NCBI GenBank assembly: GCA_943372995.1
Contig: CALSAQ010000008.1
Coordinates: 42,168-106,167, forward strand
Direction of reading: 5' to 3'
Length of the DNA stretch: 64,000 nucleotides
Source of the DNA: CAJBVG01 sp943372995
GTDB lineage: Bacteria > Bacteroidota > Bacteroidia > Sphingobacteriales > Sphingobacteriaceae
This document shows positions 1 through 8,793 of this stretch, in pieces. Within the stretch, counting starts at the first letter, position 1. The number at the start of each line of letters is the position of its first letter. A program made the position numbers and the translations under genes. The notes beneath the pieces are model-generated. The model was not told the DNA's origin, searched no databases, and saw only the letters and a list, made by a program, of their open reading frames with translations.

Positions 1-129
1 TTTAAAATGGGTAAAGCTTGTATTTACATTAAGAAACTTTCCGACATCGATCAAAACGAGCTTAAAAAAATAATGAAAGAATCCATTAAGTTCTTGCAAA
101 AGAAATACGGAAAAATGGAGCAGAAATAA
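1..129 (+). CDS. DUF1801-type protein, C-terminal fragment (5' end outside window)
   Basis: The frame opening at base 1 reads 42 codons and stops at TAA 127-129. The peptide begins FKMGKACIYIKKLSDID and ends in a Lys-rich helix. The GKACIYIKK-LSDID pattern matches the C-terminus of DUF1801 (YdhG-like) proteins, whose biochemical role is not established. The start lies upstream of the window. The next gene, an Arr homologue, begins 16 bases later on the same strand, so the two may be co-transcribed. The call rests on a short tail and is moderate in certainty. Confidence 0.55.
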   Translation, partial: FKMGKACIYIKKLSDIDQNELKKIMKESIKFLQKKYGKMEQK

Positions 130-145
130 TACGATTACATCTATA

Positions 146-580
146 ATGAAAAACAATATCAATCCTATGTCAACTATTCACAGTCCATTTAAACAAACCT
201 TCTTTCACGGCACTAAAAGCGATTTAAAATTAGGAGAGCTTATTGAAATTGGTTACCAATCGAACTTTGGCGACAGAACAGCAAAATATATTTACCTCAC
301 TGCTACTCTTGATCCTGCAATTTGGGGCGCTGAGTTGGCAGCAGGTGAAGGTCCCGAAAGAATTTATTTAGTAGAAGCTACAGGACCTATTGAAGACGAT
401 CCAAATTTAACCGACAAAAAATTTCCTGGTAATCCATCCATGTCATATCGCTCGAAACATCCCTTTAAAGTTGTTGGAGAAGTTACCGTTTGGCAAGGTC
501 ATCCATCAGAACAAATCAAAGCAATGAAAGAAGCACTGGCAAAACTTAAAGAGCAAGGTATTGAAGCAATAGAGGATTAA
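146..580 (+). CDS. arr: Rifampin ADP-ribosyltransferase (Arr family)
   Basis: The protein has 144 residues, the usual Arr size. Arr enzymes transfer ADP-ribose from NAD+ to the 23-hydroxyl of rifamycins and inactivate them in the cytoplasm. The family's triad is visible: His21 in FFHGTK, Tyr50 in KYIYLTA and Asp84 in IEDDPN. The conserved block FPGNPSMSYRS and the C-terminal GIEAIED are also present. An alternative start is Met8, which would remove a poorly conserved leader. Base composition looks like its neighbours and no transposase or integron site is visible, so it looks like a resident chromosomal copy. Whether rifamycin is the natural substrate is unknown. Confidence 0.93.
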   Translation: MKNNINPMSTIHSPFKQTFFHGTKSDLKLGELIEIGYQSNFGDRTAKYIYLTATLDPAIWGAELAAGEGPERIYLVEATGPIEDDPNLTDKKFPGNPSMSYRSKHPFKVVGEVTVWQGHPSEQIKAMKEALAKLKEQGIEAIED

Positions 581-617
581 TCATATTGCAGAAAAACAAT
601 ACTCAGTAATCAGTGTA

Positions 618-1160
618 TTAAAACGGACTTACAAAATCGTTAAACAATGGCAACTCTTTGTCTTTGTCGGAAACAAATAATCCCTCTACTTTCCAATCGA
701 TAGCTAATGCAGGATCGTCGAAACGTACTCCTCCTTCACTTACTTTGCTGTAGTAGTTTGTACACTTATAACAAAAGATAGTATTATCTTCTAATGTAGA
801 AAATCCATGAGCAAAGCCTGGAGGTATAAAAAATTGTGTTTGATTTTCTGCGCTTAATTCAATTGCGTAATACTGTCCGTAAGTAGGAGAGTTTTTTCTG
901 ATATCTAAGGCAACATCTAGCACTTTACCCTGAACAACCCTTACTAGTTTTCCTTGTTCAAAAGGGGCGGCTTGATAATGCAAGCCTCTAATAGTTCCTT
1001 TTTGAGAAAGTGATTGATTGTCTTGAACAAAATTTACATCGATACCTAATTTAGAAAATACATCTTGACGAAAGCTTTCGAAAAAATAACCTCTATCGTC
1101 TTTCCAAATTTTAGGTTGAAGAACTACTAATCCTTCTATATGTGTTTTAGTGATTTCCAT
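618..1160 (-). CDS. rfbC: dTDP-4-dehydrorhamnose 3,5-epimerase
   Basis: RmlC/RfbC epimerises dTDP-4-keto-6-deoxyglucose at C3 and C5 on the way to dTDP-L-rhamnose for surface polysaccharide. The 180-residue length is normal. The cupin core carries TIRGLHYQ with the catalytic His61 and Arg58, followed by QGKLVRVVQGKVLDVALDIR and the C-terminal RFDDPALAIDW. The start codon overlaps the stop of the upstream DUF4286 gene by one base, so translation may be coupled. The other rml genes are not in the window, so the rhamnose pathway is split. Confident call. Confidence 0.95.
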   Translation of the reverse strand: MEITKTHIEGLVVLQPKIWKDDRGYFFESFRQDVFSKLGIDVNFVQDNQSLSQKGTIRGLHYQAAPFEQGKLVRVVQGKVLDVALDIRKNSPTYGQYYAIELSAENQTQFFIPPGFAHGFSTLEDNTIFCYKCTNYYSKVSEGGVRFDDPALAIDWKVEGLFVSDKDKELPLFNDFVSPF

Positions 1161-1462
1161 TATTCAATAACATCTAAAATAGTTCTGAAAGCTAAGTATT
1201 TATTCGCATAGCGAGCATCTACATCTGCTCTTAAACCTGGCGCGTGATTCGTTAAATATTCGTTCAATATTTCTTGCGACTCTGCAAAATATTGAAAAGA
1301 ATAAGTATTACCATCTTGTTTAGGATCTTTTAATCGCATGATTTTATGCATCACAAAACAACCTGTATTCATTACATCTGGCACATGTTCTTCTCTCATC
1401 CATTTCAACCATTCCTCATGAACATCGTCCATTACATTTATCGTTACACTATATAGTATCAT
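1160..1462 (-). CDS. DUF4286 family protein
   Basis: A small 100-residue protein starting MILYSVTINVMDD, with EEWLKWMREEHVPDVMNTGCF and a C-terminal YLAFRTILDVI. This pattern matches DUF4286, a ferredoxin-like-fold family found mainly in Bacteroidota, with no known activity. The frame can be extended to a TTG at 1480 that overlaps the upstream TPR stop, but homology begins at ATG 1462, so that start is chosen. It lies between a TPR lipid-exposed or periplasmic protein and rfbC in one likely transcript. No catalytic residues can be assigned. Confidence 0.85.
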   Translation of the reverse strand: MILYSVTINVMDDVHEEWLKWMREEHVPDVMNTGCFVMHKIMRLKDPKQDGNTYSFQYFAESQEILNEYLTNHAPGLRADVDARYANKYLAFRTILDVIE

Positions 1463-1476
1463 ATTATTACTTTTTC

Positions 1477-3279
1477 TCAACTACCTCTTAAAGCTCTAAA
1501 TCGTTTACGAGCATCAATGATATATAAACTTCCTGGGAAATCGTTTATTAGTTTCTCATACGATTTCATAGCCAGTTCAGTATTTTTCAATTTATTCTGA
1601 TAGATCTCTGCTATTTCAAACAAAGCATCGTCTGCCCATATTCCATCTTTATGCTTCTCCACTATAATAGTAAAGAAATCGATGGCTTTACTGAAATTTT
1701 GTTGGTTCAATTCCATGGTTCCTTTTACCCATAAAATATCATCTGCTAATTCGTTATTGGGAAATAATATATCTATTGAATCGAGTTTCTGTATTGCTTT
1801 TGAATATTGATGTTGATACACTAATAAATCGGCGTTTGCAAATAATCGTAACGCCGTAAAATTAGAATCTATAGCCTCATTATCTGAAATCAATAAACTT
1901 AAGTTCAGTGCATCATTAGCTATCAATTGAGTAGTGCTCGCTTTAAGTACATCGAGTTGTGCTTTAGACCATTCGAACTCTCCAGCGTAATAAGATAAAC
2001 GTGCATTCCGGTACTTTGCCATTTGTCCTAATGGTTCATCTTTATAAGCTTTATCTACTTGTCCGTATAATAATGCTGCTTCCCAAATTTCTCCACTGAA
2101 CAAATAATAATCACCTAAATCGAGTTTACATTGTGCTTGGAAAGAAGTAATCCCGTAACGATTATCTAGAATTTTATGCAAGACCGCTATAGCCGAATCC
2201 GATTTATTTAAATATAGTGCTAACAATTCCGCATACTCTCTCATCACATCTGCTGTGCTCGATTGTTCACCGAAATCTGCAAAGTATTGTTTATAATCAG
2301 CTTCCAACTGAAGGATATCGGCATTAGAATAAATTGCTGATGTGAGTTTTTCTTTTTGAGTCGATAATATTAACGCACGAGAAGGCAAATAAAATGGTGA
2401 AGATTTTCCTTTCTCTACAACTGTTTTAAAGGTTTTAATGGCAACATCAAACTGCTTATTGCTTTTACAATATACTCCAAGTTGGTATAATCGCTGACCA
2501 TCTTCATTAAAACGTTTATCCATTGCAATACTTTGCATTAATGCAGCATCAAAATTTTGTTGTTGTATGAATGTCCAAATTAAAAGTTCTGCATAAAAAG
2601 TTTGATCTGGAAATTGTTGTAATTTTTGAATCAATACAGATTTTAATAAGTCGTAATCTTTAGGCTCACTAAAATAATCTTGAAATGTTTTTTGTATTTG
2701 ATCTTGATCGTAGGCGCTTTGTTCAAACGTATTTAGTTGCTCTTCAATAATACCTTGCTTATTGTTTTGTATACTATATATTTTAGAGGCATCGGCACTC
2801 ATTAATGTAGAATTACCTGTAAGTTCTCTTCCCTTACGAATAGCAGCCAATGCATTATCGTATAAAGATACATCTACAAATTTGGTTGTTACTTCAACTA
2901 GAATTGATAAATCGGGTACTAGTTTTTTTATTGCTTCGTCGTATTGCTTTTGAGCTTTTTCTTTTTGATTTTGCAAATCATAAACTAAACCCAAATCAAT
3001 ATAATACGTTGGATAACCATTAGTACGCTTTATCATTTTTTTTACGAGTTTTTCCGATTGCTCGTATTTTTTTTGTATACTAAGGCATTGGTAATAATTA
3101 TTATAATAATTATCGTTTGAAGGGTCGTTCTGAAAAAGCTTTGCATATACCGCTTCTGCTTTATCGTACTCCCCATTTTTGAAATACTCCTTGGCTAAGC
3201 TCTCCATATTTGTTCGTTGTGCGAACAATTGAAAAGCGCTTAACATGAATAACAATATTATACTTAGAAACTTTTTCAT
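1477..3279 (-). CDS. Exported tetratricopeptide-repeat protein
   Basis: The 600-residue protein starts with a clear signal peptide (MKKFLSIILLFMLSAFQLFA, cut before Q). The mature part is almost all helical repeats: TPR-like units are visible near residues 25-100 (YFKNGEYDKAEAVYAKLFQNDP), 225-295, 370-430 and 505-595, the last with WADDALFEIAEIYQNKL. Such proteins act as periplasmic scaffolds, but the partner is unknown. The fixed neighbourhood with a DUF4286 gene downstream suggests one operon. It starts about 100 bases from a divergent peptidase gene. Function is not assignable beyond fold and location. Confidence 0.85.
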   Translation of the reverse strand: MKKFLSIILLFMLSAFQLFAQRTNMESLAKEYFKNGEYDKAEAVYAKLFQNDPSNDNYYNNYYQCLSIQKKYEQSEKLVKKMIKRTNGYPTYYIDLGLVYDLQNQKEKAQKQYDEAIKKLVPDLSILVEVTTKFVDVSLYDNALAAIRKGRELTGNSTLMSADASKIYSIQNNKQGIIEEQLNTFEQSAYDQDQIQKTFQDYFSEPKDYDLLKSVLIQKLQQFPDQTFYAELLIWTFIQQQNFDAALMQSIAMDKRFNEDGQRLYQLGVYCKSNKQFDVAIKTFKTVVEKGKSSPFYLPSRALILSTQKEKLTSAIYSNADILQLEADYKQYFADFGEQSSTADVMREYAELLALYLNKSDSAIAVLHKILDNRYGITSFQAQCKLDLGDYYLFSGEIWEAALLYGQVDKAYKDEPLGQMAKYRNARLSYYAGEFEWSKAQLDVLKASTTQLIANDALNLSLLISDNEAIDSNFTALRLFANADLLVYQHQYSKAIQKLDSIDILFPNNELADDILWVKGTMELNQQNFSKAIDFFTIIVEKHKDGIWADDALFEIAEIYQNKLKNTELAMKSYEKLINDFPGSLYIIDARKRFRALRGS

Positions 3280-3388
3280 TTTTAATCGTGTTAAAAATAA
3301 CGAATTATGGGTAAAAATGGTGTTACAGCTTTGTAAAAAAAGAGAAACAGCTGCAATATTTTGTTAAATTCGTATCTATTTGAACAGT

Positions 3389-5272
3389 GTGAAACGACAG
3401 TATTATATTATTTTATTAGCTATTAGCCTCCTAGTTGCCTGTAAAGGAGAGAAAAGGGAATATGCAAAAATTCCTTTAGAGGATTTCTTTAGAAACCCCG
3501 AAAAAAGCAATATGCTCTTATCTCCTGATGGAAGTTTTATCTCTTACATCAAAAATTATAAAAACAGAGCCAATATCTTCTGTCAAAACCTAACAAATGG
3601 AGAGGCTTATCAACTGACATTCGACACCGTTAGAGGTATAACCAACTACCTTTGGGTTGATAATAATCAAATACTCTACTTAAATGATATCGATGGAAAT
3701 GAAACCTTCCATTTATTTTCGGTAAATAAAGAAGGTACAAAAAGTGTAGACCTTACTCCATTTGAAAATATCAAACTGAAATTCTTAGATATCCCTCCAC
3801 AAAAAGGCGATGAAATTTATATCTGTTTAAATAAAAGAAAGGCCGCGGTTTTCGATTTATATAAATTGAATTACAAAACAGGTAAACTTAAAATGATAGA
3901 TGAAAACCCTGGTAATATTTCTTATTGGAAAGAAGATCTTAAGGGCGATATACGGTTAGCCTCTAGCACGGATGGTGTTAATGAAACCATCCTGTTCAAA
4001 AAAGACAAGAATGCCAGCTATACAGAAGTAATTACTTTAAATTTTAAAGAAACTTTTTATCCAATTTCATTTACAGAAGATGGAAACAGTGTTTATGCTC
4101 TGTCGAGCATGAATAGAGATAAAGTAGCTTTAGTTGTTTTCGATTTAGTTAAAGGTGTAGAAACCAAAGTTGTGTTTCAACACCAAGATGCCGACATCAG
4201 CAACATGTCATTCTCTTATAAAACACATAAGCCATTGTTTGCAAATTACAGATCAGATCAATTAAAGACTCACTATTTTGATAAATCAATAGAGGGTATA
4301 GAAAGCTCTACAAGAAAAATAGATCCGAAAAGTAATTATTCAATTATCAACTATACAACCGACGATCAAAAGTTTCTGATTAGAATGTATAGTGATAAAA
4401 GTTTAGGTGCATACTATCTGTATGATGTTACTAAAAATGAATTGAAAGAAATTGCACAAGTATCTCCATGGTTAAAGGAAAAAGATTTAGCAGAAACCAA
4501 ATCTTTTATTTTCAAATCGAGAGATGGTTTAGATATTCATGCATACTTAACTTTGCCTAATGAAAAAAGAGAAAAGTATCCCCTCATTGTATTAGCTCAT
4601 TCTGGTTTATGGCAACGTGCGCGTTGGGCATTTAATTCAGAGGTGCAATTTTTTGCGAATAGAGGTTATGCCGTATTAAGAGTAAATCATAGAGGTGTGG
4701 AAGGTTTCGGAAAGAAGTTTCATCAAGCGGGATATAAAGAGATTGGTAGAAAAATGCAAGACGATTACACCGATGCGGTTTTTGAATTAATTAAAGAAGG
4801 AATTATTGATACGGCGAGAATAGGTATATATGGTGCCAGTTTCGGTGGGTATTTCGCACTAAACGGATTAGTAAGAGATTCTGGTTTGTATAAATGTGCA
4901 GCTTCCTATTCGGGTTTCACAAATTTATTTTCATACATAAAAGAAATACCTCCATACTATCATCAATACCTCGACATGATTTATGAGATGATTGGTAATC
5001 CGGAGAAAGATGTAGATTACCTACGAGAGTGCTCCCCTGCATTTCATATCGACAAATTAAAATGCCCTCTATTTATTGCTCACGGAGAGAAAGATCAAAA
5101 AATGAGTGTAGATGAGATTAATCAGTTTGTAAAAAGCTTAAAAAATAAAAACGTAAAAGTAAATTACCTATTAGTACCCGATGAAGGTCATATATTCAGA
5201 AAAGAAGAAAACAAAATAAATCTTTACACTGAACTGGAAATGTTTTTTGAAGAAAATTTATTGAGGCAGTAG
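3389..5272 (+). CDS. S9 family prolyl oligopeptidase-like lipoprotein
   Basis: A serine peptidase of the POP/DPP family. The N-terminus has a lipobox (ISLLVAC), so the protein is probably a lipoprotein. A beta-propeller-like region covers about residues 40-380, followed by an alpha/beta-hydrolase domain. Counting from GTG 3389, the triad is Ser484 in GASFGGY, Asp569 in HGEKDQKMS and His601 in DEGHIF. GTG 3389 is preferred because it gives a short basic n-region; an in-frame TTG at 3380 is possible. The propeller restricts such enzymes to short peptides. The stop abuts the sensor kinase start, so the gene may be transcribed with it. Confidence 0.88.
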   Translation: MKRQYYIILLAISLLVACKGEKREYAKIPLEDFFRNPEKSNMLLSPDGSFISYIKNYKNRANIFCQNLTNGEAYQLTFDTVRGITNYLWVDNNQILYLNDIDGNETFHLFSVNKEGTKSVDLTPFENIKLKFLDIPPQKGDEIYICLNKRKAAVFDLYKLNYKTGKLKMIDENPGNISYWKEDLKGDIRLASSTDGVNETILFKKDKNASYTEVITLNFKETFYPISFTEDGNSVYALSSMNRDKVALVVFDLVKGVETKVVFQHQDADISNMSFSYKTHKPLFANYRSDQLKTHYFDKSIEGIESSTRKIDPKSNYSIINYTTDDQKFLIRMYSDKSLGAYYLYDVTKNELKEIAQVSPWLKEKDLAETKSFIFKSRDGLDIHAYLTLPNEKREKYPLIVLAHSGLWQRARWAFNSEVQFFANRGYAVLRVNHRGVEGFGKKFHQAGYKEIGRKMQDDYTDAVFELIKEGIIDTARIGIYGASFGGYFALNGLVRDSGLYKCAASYSGFTNLFSYIKEIPPYYHQYLDMIYEMIGNPEKDVDYLRECSPAFHIDKLKCPLFIAHGEKDQKMSVDEINQFVKSLKNKNVKVNYLLVPDEGHIFRKEENKINLYTELEMFFEENLLRQ

Positions 5273-6949
5273 ATGAGTCAGACACAGCAAAAAAATTCTT
5301 ATCGTAAAAACTATGCCCTAATACCTATCTTCATTGTGGTATTAACCATCACTTTTTTTATCGCTTTGTTCTTTGGATACAAATTCACACAAAAGGTAAT
5401 AGAATCTCAGTTTGTAACCGATAAAGTAGAAGTTCTCGAAGAAGCTCTAAAACCTTACAACGATTTTATTTTCAGTAAAATTCCACAAATCTCATTATAT
5501 CAAGGCTACTTAGATTCTGTGTCGATGGTAGGTTTGTCGAATAATTTTTTTAGAAATTTCAGCATCATTAAAAACATCACATTCTATGATATTGAAGTGG
5601 GTAACTTGCCAATAAATGATGGGTTTCGGCAAGATCGTTTTTCTATAGGAGTGAAATCTGTTTATGATATTCAGTTCAAAAATAATTCTTCTTATATTAC
5701 TTTACTATTTAAAAAAGATGAGTTCGGAGAATTTACCGGAAGAGATGCAAACGATTTTAGTAAGGCTGTAATAAAATTTGCCGATTATATTAATCATTAC
5801 GATTCCACTAAAGAAATCAGTCCGGATGTAGTGTTTAAAGTATTTTACTCCTTCAACGATAAACAAGTAAGCTTTATTAATGTTCCTCGTACAGCCGACA
5901 TGAGAGTGTATAATGGTCTGTTAGGAGAAAATGTTGGAGTAAAACTTGGATACGATCAGGATTTATTAACCTTTCATCTCGACCCAAATAAACTAGAGAT
6001 ACAGAATAATAATCCATACCTGTACGAAAACATACTTATTCGACCAATAACATTCGACTCTTTGTTGAATGATAGAGATTACTTTACTACAGGTATCGCC
6101 TTACCTGGTGCATTTTCCGATTATCAATTGTATTTTATTTCATCTAAAGACTTCGTAAATAAAAGAATTGGAATGCTATTTACCCCAATAGCTATTGGTA
6201 TTCTGGCTGTTTACCTCATCATGTTATTCATAGCTATTCTTATTTATAGAAATCTGAACATCAACGCAAAACTATTTAAGCTACAATACGATTTTGTGAA
6301 TAACCTCACACACGAATTTAAAACACCAGTAAGCGTAATAAAAATTGCAGCGAACAATATAAAAACTCAGGCTACACTAAACGAAAAAGACAAAGAGCTT
6401 TACGGGAGAATACTCGATGAAGAAGCAGATAAGTTAAATGATCTAATGAACAAACTACTATCGCTTACTCAACTAGAGAATAGAAGTTTGATTGTTAAAA
6501 AAGAGAAAATTGATTTATACGATTTTTGTCGCGACATTGTAGATGCTTATCAAATTAAGTATCCCGATTTTAATATCGAATATTCAGTTCAAAATATTTT
6601 ATATTACGATGGAGATCGAGTGTTATTATATAGCTTATTCCAGAATCTTATCGATAATGCCTATAAATACTCACCTATCGACAAAAAAATATTACAGATT
6701 AAGGTAAAAAGGGTAAAAGATCAATTGGCCATTTATTTCATTGATAAGGGCATTGGGATACCGAAAGGAGAGATTGATAACGTATTTAATAAGTTTTATA
6801 GGATTGAGAACCAATTTAATCAGCAAGGAAGTGTGGGTATAGGTTTGGCTTTTTGCAAAGAAGTAGTGAAATTTATGAAAGGAGATATTTCTGTAAAAAG
6901 CGAATTGGGCCAAGGATCAGAATTTAGAATTATATTGCCAATTGAATAA
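5273..6949 (+). CDS. Membrane sensor histidine kinase
   Basis: A 558-residue two-component kinase. Two membrane segments, about residues 14-37 and 300-325, bracket a periplasmic sensor region without a recognised domain. The cytoplasmic part carries the H-box NNLTHEFKTPVS with His347 as phosphoacceptor, the N-box NLIDNAYKYSP, the G1 box DKGIGIP and the G2 box GSVGIGLAFC. Its ATG begins the base after the peptidase stop. The response regulator 67 bases downstream is the obvious partner. The periplasmic ligand cannot be read from the sequence. Confidence 0.93.
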   Translation: MSQTQQKNSYRKNYALIPIFIVVLTITFFIALFFGYKFTQKVIESQFVTDKVEVLEEALKPYNDFIFSKIPQISLYQGYLDSVSMVGLSNNFFRNFSIIKNITFYDIEVGNLPINDGFRQDRFSIGVKSVYDIQFKNNSSYITLLFKKDEFGEFTGRDANDFSKAVIKFADYINHYDSTKEISPDVVFKVFYSFNDKQVSFINVPRTADMRVYNGLLGENVGVKLGYDQDLLTFHLDPNKLEIQNNNPYLYENILIRPITFDSLLNDRDYFTTGIALPGAFSDYQLYFISSKDFVNKRIGMLFTPIAIGILAVYLIMLFIAILIYRNLNINAKLFKLQYDFVNNLTHEFKTPVSVIKIAANNIKTQATLNEKDKELYGRILDEEADKLNDLMNKLLSLTQLENRSLIVKKEKIDLYDFCRDIVDAYQIKYPDFNIEYSVQNILYYDGDRVLLYSLFQNLIDNAYKYSPIDKKILQIKVKRVKDQLAIYFIDKGIGIPKGEIDNVFNKFYRIENQFNQQGSVGIGLAFCKEVVKFMKGDISVKSELGQGSEFRIILPIE

Positions 6950-6989
6950 ACATAATAAGCTTGTTACACAATCATATAGGTTTCTGTAA

Positions 6990-6997
6990 TAGCTTTG
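6990..6997 (+). promoter_or_regulatory. -7 box TAGCTTTG upstream of the response regulator
   Basis: TAGCTTTG matches the Bacteroidota -7 consensus TAnnTTTG and lies 19 bases before the ATG of the regulator. No well-spaced TTTG -33 box is visible. It may give the regulator a transcript separate from the kinase. Confidence 0.45.
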
Positions 6998-7016
6998 CAA
7001 CATTAAAACCAAAACG

Positions 7017-7709
7017 ATGGAAAAGCAACAAGTAAAAATTGCAATTGTAGAAGACGACAGCAACTTACGTCTTCTGGTAAGTCAGCGTATTGCTTCTGAA
7101 GGGTACCAAGTATTTGAAGCTGCTGATGGGAAGAGTGGTGAAGAAATGATTTTAAGAGAACAACCTCATATTGTTTTACTCGACTGGATGTTACCTGGTA
7201 AAACGGGTAATGAGGTATGTACTGCCGTTCGTGAGAAAGAGTTTAGTGGTATTATAATTATGATTACTGCAAAAGCACAAGACGTTGATAAAATTGATGC
7301 TTATAATTTTGGAGTGAGCGATTACATCACCAAACCTTTTAACATGGAAGTGTTAATGGCTTTAATAGAAAACAAAGTGAAGTTTATTGTAAACTCTGAT
7401 AAATCAGATGTGATTAAATTCGCTAATATGGAACATCACCCAAGTACTCACATGTTAATGAGAGATAACAAAAAGGTGGAGCTTACCATTTTAGAAAACA
7501 GAATTTTATTGTATTTCTTAAAGAACATCAACAAAGTAATTAACAGAGATGAATTAATGATGGTGGTATGGGGTTACAATTCGGATGTAAACACCAGAAC
7601 ACTCGACATGCATATAGTTAGACTTCGTAAGAAAATAGAAAACAACCCAGAGCATCCAATGCTGTTGCAAACAGTGAGAGGGATTGGGTATAAGTTTGTA
7701 CTAGAGTAG
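7017..7709 (+). CDS. OmpR/PhoB-type response regulator
   Basis: The 230-residue protein has a receiver domain (residues 6-120) and a winged-helix DNA-binding domain (about 130-230). Asp56 in LLDWMLPG is the phosphorylation site, with the acidic pair Asp13/Asp14 in VEDDS and the Lys of ITKPF. The C-terminal part includes TRTLDMHIVRLRKKIE and TVRGIGYKF, typical of the OmpR group. It is the likely partner of the upstream kinase. Its last nine bases overlap the tail of the convergent NadR-like gene. Confidence 0.95.
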   Translation: MEKQQVKIAIVEDDSNLRLLVSQRIASEGYQVFEAADGKSGEEMILREQPHIVLLDWMLPGKTGNEVCTAVREKEFSGIIIMITAKAQDVDKIDAYNFGVSDYITKPFNMEVLMALIENKVKFIVNSDKSDVIKFANMEHHPSTHMLMRDNKKVELTILENRILLYFLKNINKVINRDELMMVVWGYNSDVNTRTLDMHIVRLRKKIENNPEHPMLLQTVRGIGYKFVLE

Positions 7710-8234
7710 ATATGAGATGTGAGATGTGAGATGTGAGAGTGCATTCTCAAATCTTGCATCTCCTAGTCCTTCAATAATTTTATACTTGGCTCCTTTTTCT
7801 TCCATCAACTTAATATACCATTCCATAAAGTAAGCTCTCTCATTGGGGAAATTTCTCAGTGGATCATCTTGCCAAGGTAAATCATCCTTCATCAATAAAT
7901 AAAAATCATATTGACGTGTTTGATATTCGTGTTCTACTTCATCGGGGCAAAATCCAAATACATGTTCGCACCATACTTTAACTGTAACAATAGTAGTATC
8001 GCAGAATAGGTAAGGATGCTTGTTGCTGAGCGCTTGTTTTTCAATTTTGTTTTCTAATGCTAATTGTCCTCGAAAAATATTAAGTTCATCTTCAAGTGTA
8101 CACTCTCTATCGAGAGTTGAACAGTATTCTCTGGCATACTCTGGCACCCACAAGCAGTTATACTGTTGTGCAAGGTATGCTGCCATTTCCGATTTACCGG
8201 TAGACTCTGGACCAACAATTGCAATTTTAAGCAT
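7701..8234 (-). CDS. NadR-like P-loop nucleoside kinase
   Basis: A 177-residue AAA-like ATPase resembling the ribosylnicotinamide kinase domain of NadR. The Walker A motif GPESTGKS is at residues 8-15, VPEYAREY follows at about 34, and the DDLPWQDDPLR segment is typical of the group. The adenylyltransferase domain of full NadR is absent. It overlaps the PnuC-type transporter by 8 bases, so a transport-then-phosphorylate pair (nicotinamide riboside uptake and trapping) is the best inference. The last 11 residues (SHLTSHISYLL) come from a 7-base minisatellite and overlap the opposite gene, so the C-terminus looks recently altered. Confidence 0.82.
   Translation of the reverse strand: MLKIAIVGPESTGKSEMAAYLAQQYNCLWVPEYAREYCSTLDRECTLEDELNIFRGQLALENKIEKQALSNKHPYLFCDTTIVTVKVWCEHVFGFCPDEVEHEYQTRQYDFYLLMKDDLPWQDDPLRNFPNERAYFMEWYIKLMEEKGAKYKIIEGLGDARFENALSHLTSHISYLL
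7714..7738. repeat. 7-bp tandem repeat (GAGATGT, 3.5 copies)
   Basis: Three exact GAGATGT units at 7714-7734 and a partial fourth lie just past the response regulator stop and form the 3' end of the convergent NadR-like gene. The same RTGAGAT unit recurs inverted at 20974-20987. Confidence 0.85.
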
Positions 8235-8790
8235 TAGATTTTTTTCTCCATTCTAACAGTCCGAGCACTGCAAGAACAATTAGTATACTATATAGAACAG
8301 CAGTTAAGTACGCTTGTTTGTTGAGGTATAAAATAATATATGAAGCATTAATTACAATCCACAAATACCAGTTTTGTATAAATAATTTTGCGGATAAGAC
8401 AGAAGCCAGAATACTAGCAGCAAACAACAAACTATCGTATTCTGCATAACTAGCATCAGTATATCTATTCAACAGTATACCAAAAAACTTACCAGCTAGA
8501 AGTGTGATAAATAAATATTTTAATAGACTATTAAATGATAGGGATTGAACAATTAACTGATGTTCACTTTTCATATTTTTATTCCAATTCACCCAAGCAA
8601 ATATAGAAGTACCTACAAAGAAAAATTGCAATACCGAGTCTGCATATAGCTTAATATCGAAGAAGAAATAGGCATAAGCCAATGAGCTAACGATTAGTAT
8701 TGGCCAAGCTAAGATATTTTTTTTTGCACTTAAATAAATTCCAAGAACAGCTGTAATAAACCCAATGATTTCTATAGCGTTCATCTCCAT
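8227..8790 (-). CDS. pnuC: PnuC-family nicotinamide riboside/vitamin transporter
   Basis: The protein has 187 residues with about six or seven membrane helices, starting MEMNAIEIIGFITAVLGIYLS. The WPILIVSSLAYAYFFFDIKLYAD segment and NWYLWIVINASYIILYL near the end are typical of PnuC, a facilitator for nicotinamide riboside. Some relatives in Bacteroidota (PnuT) carry thiamin instead, and the sequence alone does not separate them. The coupling to a NadR-like kinase favours nicotinamide riboside. It starts three bases after the carB stop, so it shares the carB transcript. Confidence 0.85.
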   Translation of the reverse strand: MEMNAIEIIGFITAVLGIYLSAKKNILAWPILIVSSLAYAYFFFDIKLYADSVLQFFFVGTSIFAWVNWNKNMKSEHQLIVQSLSFNSLLKYLFITLLAGKFFGILLNRYTDASYAEYDSLLFAASILASVLSAKLFIQNWYLWIVINASYIILYLNKQAYLTAVLYSILIVLAVLGLLEWRKKSNA

Positions 8791-8793
8791 TTA

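Noticed and set aside
3280..3388. A strong promoter for the S9 peptidase at TATCTATTTG (3374-3383)
   Set aside because: The box deviates from TAnnTTTG at its second base and overlaps the possible TTG start, so it is too weak to list.
8227..8790. PnuC-type protein as the thiamin transporter partner of the riboswitch receptor
   Set aside because: It is in the carB transcript, has no THI element and is next to a NadR-like kinase, which points to nicotinamide riboside. Thiamin remains possible but unsupported.
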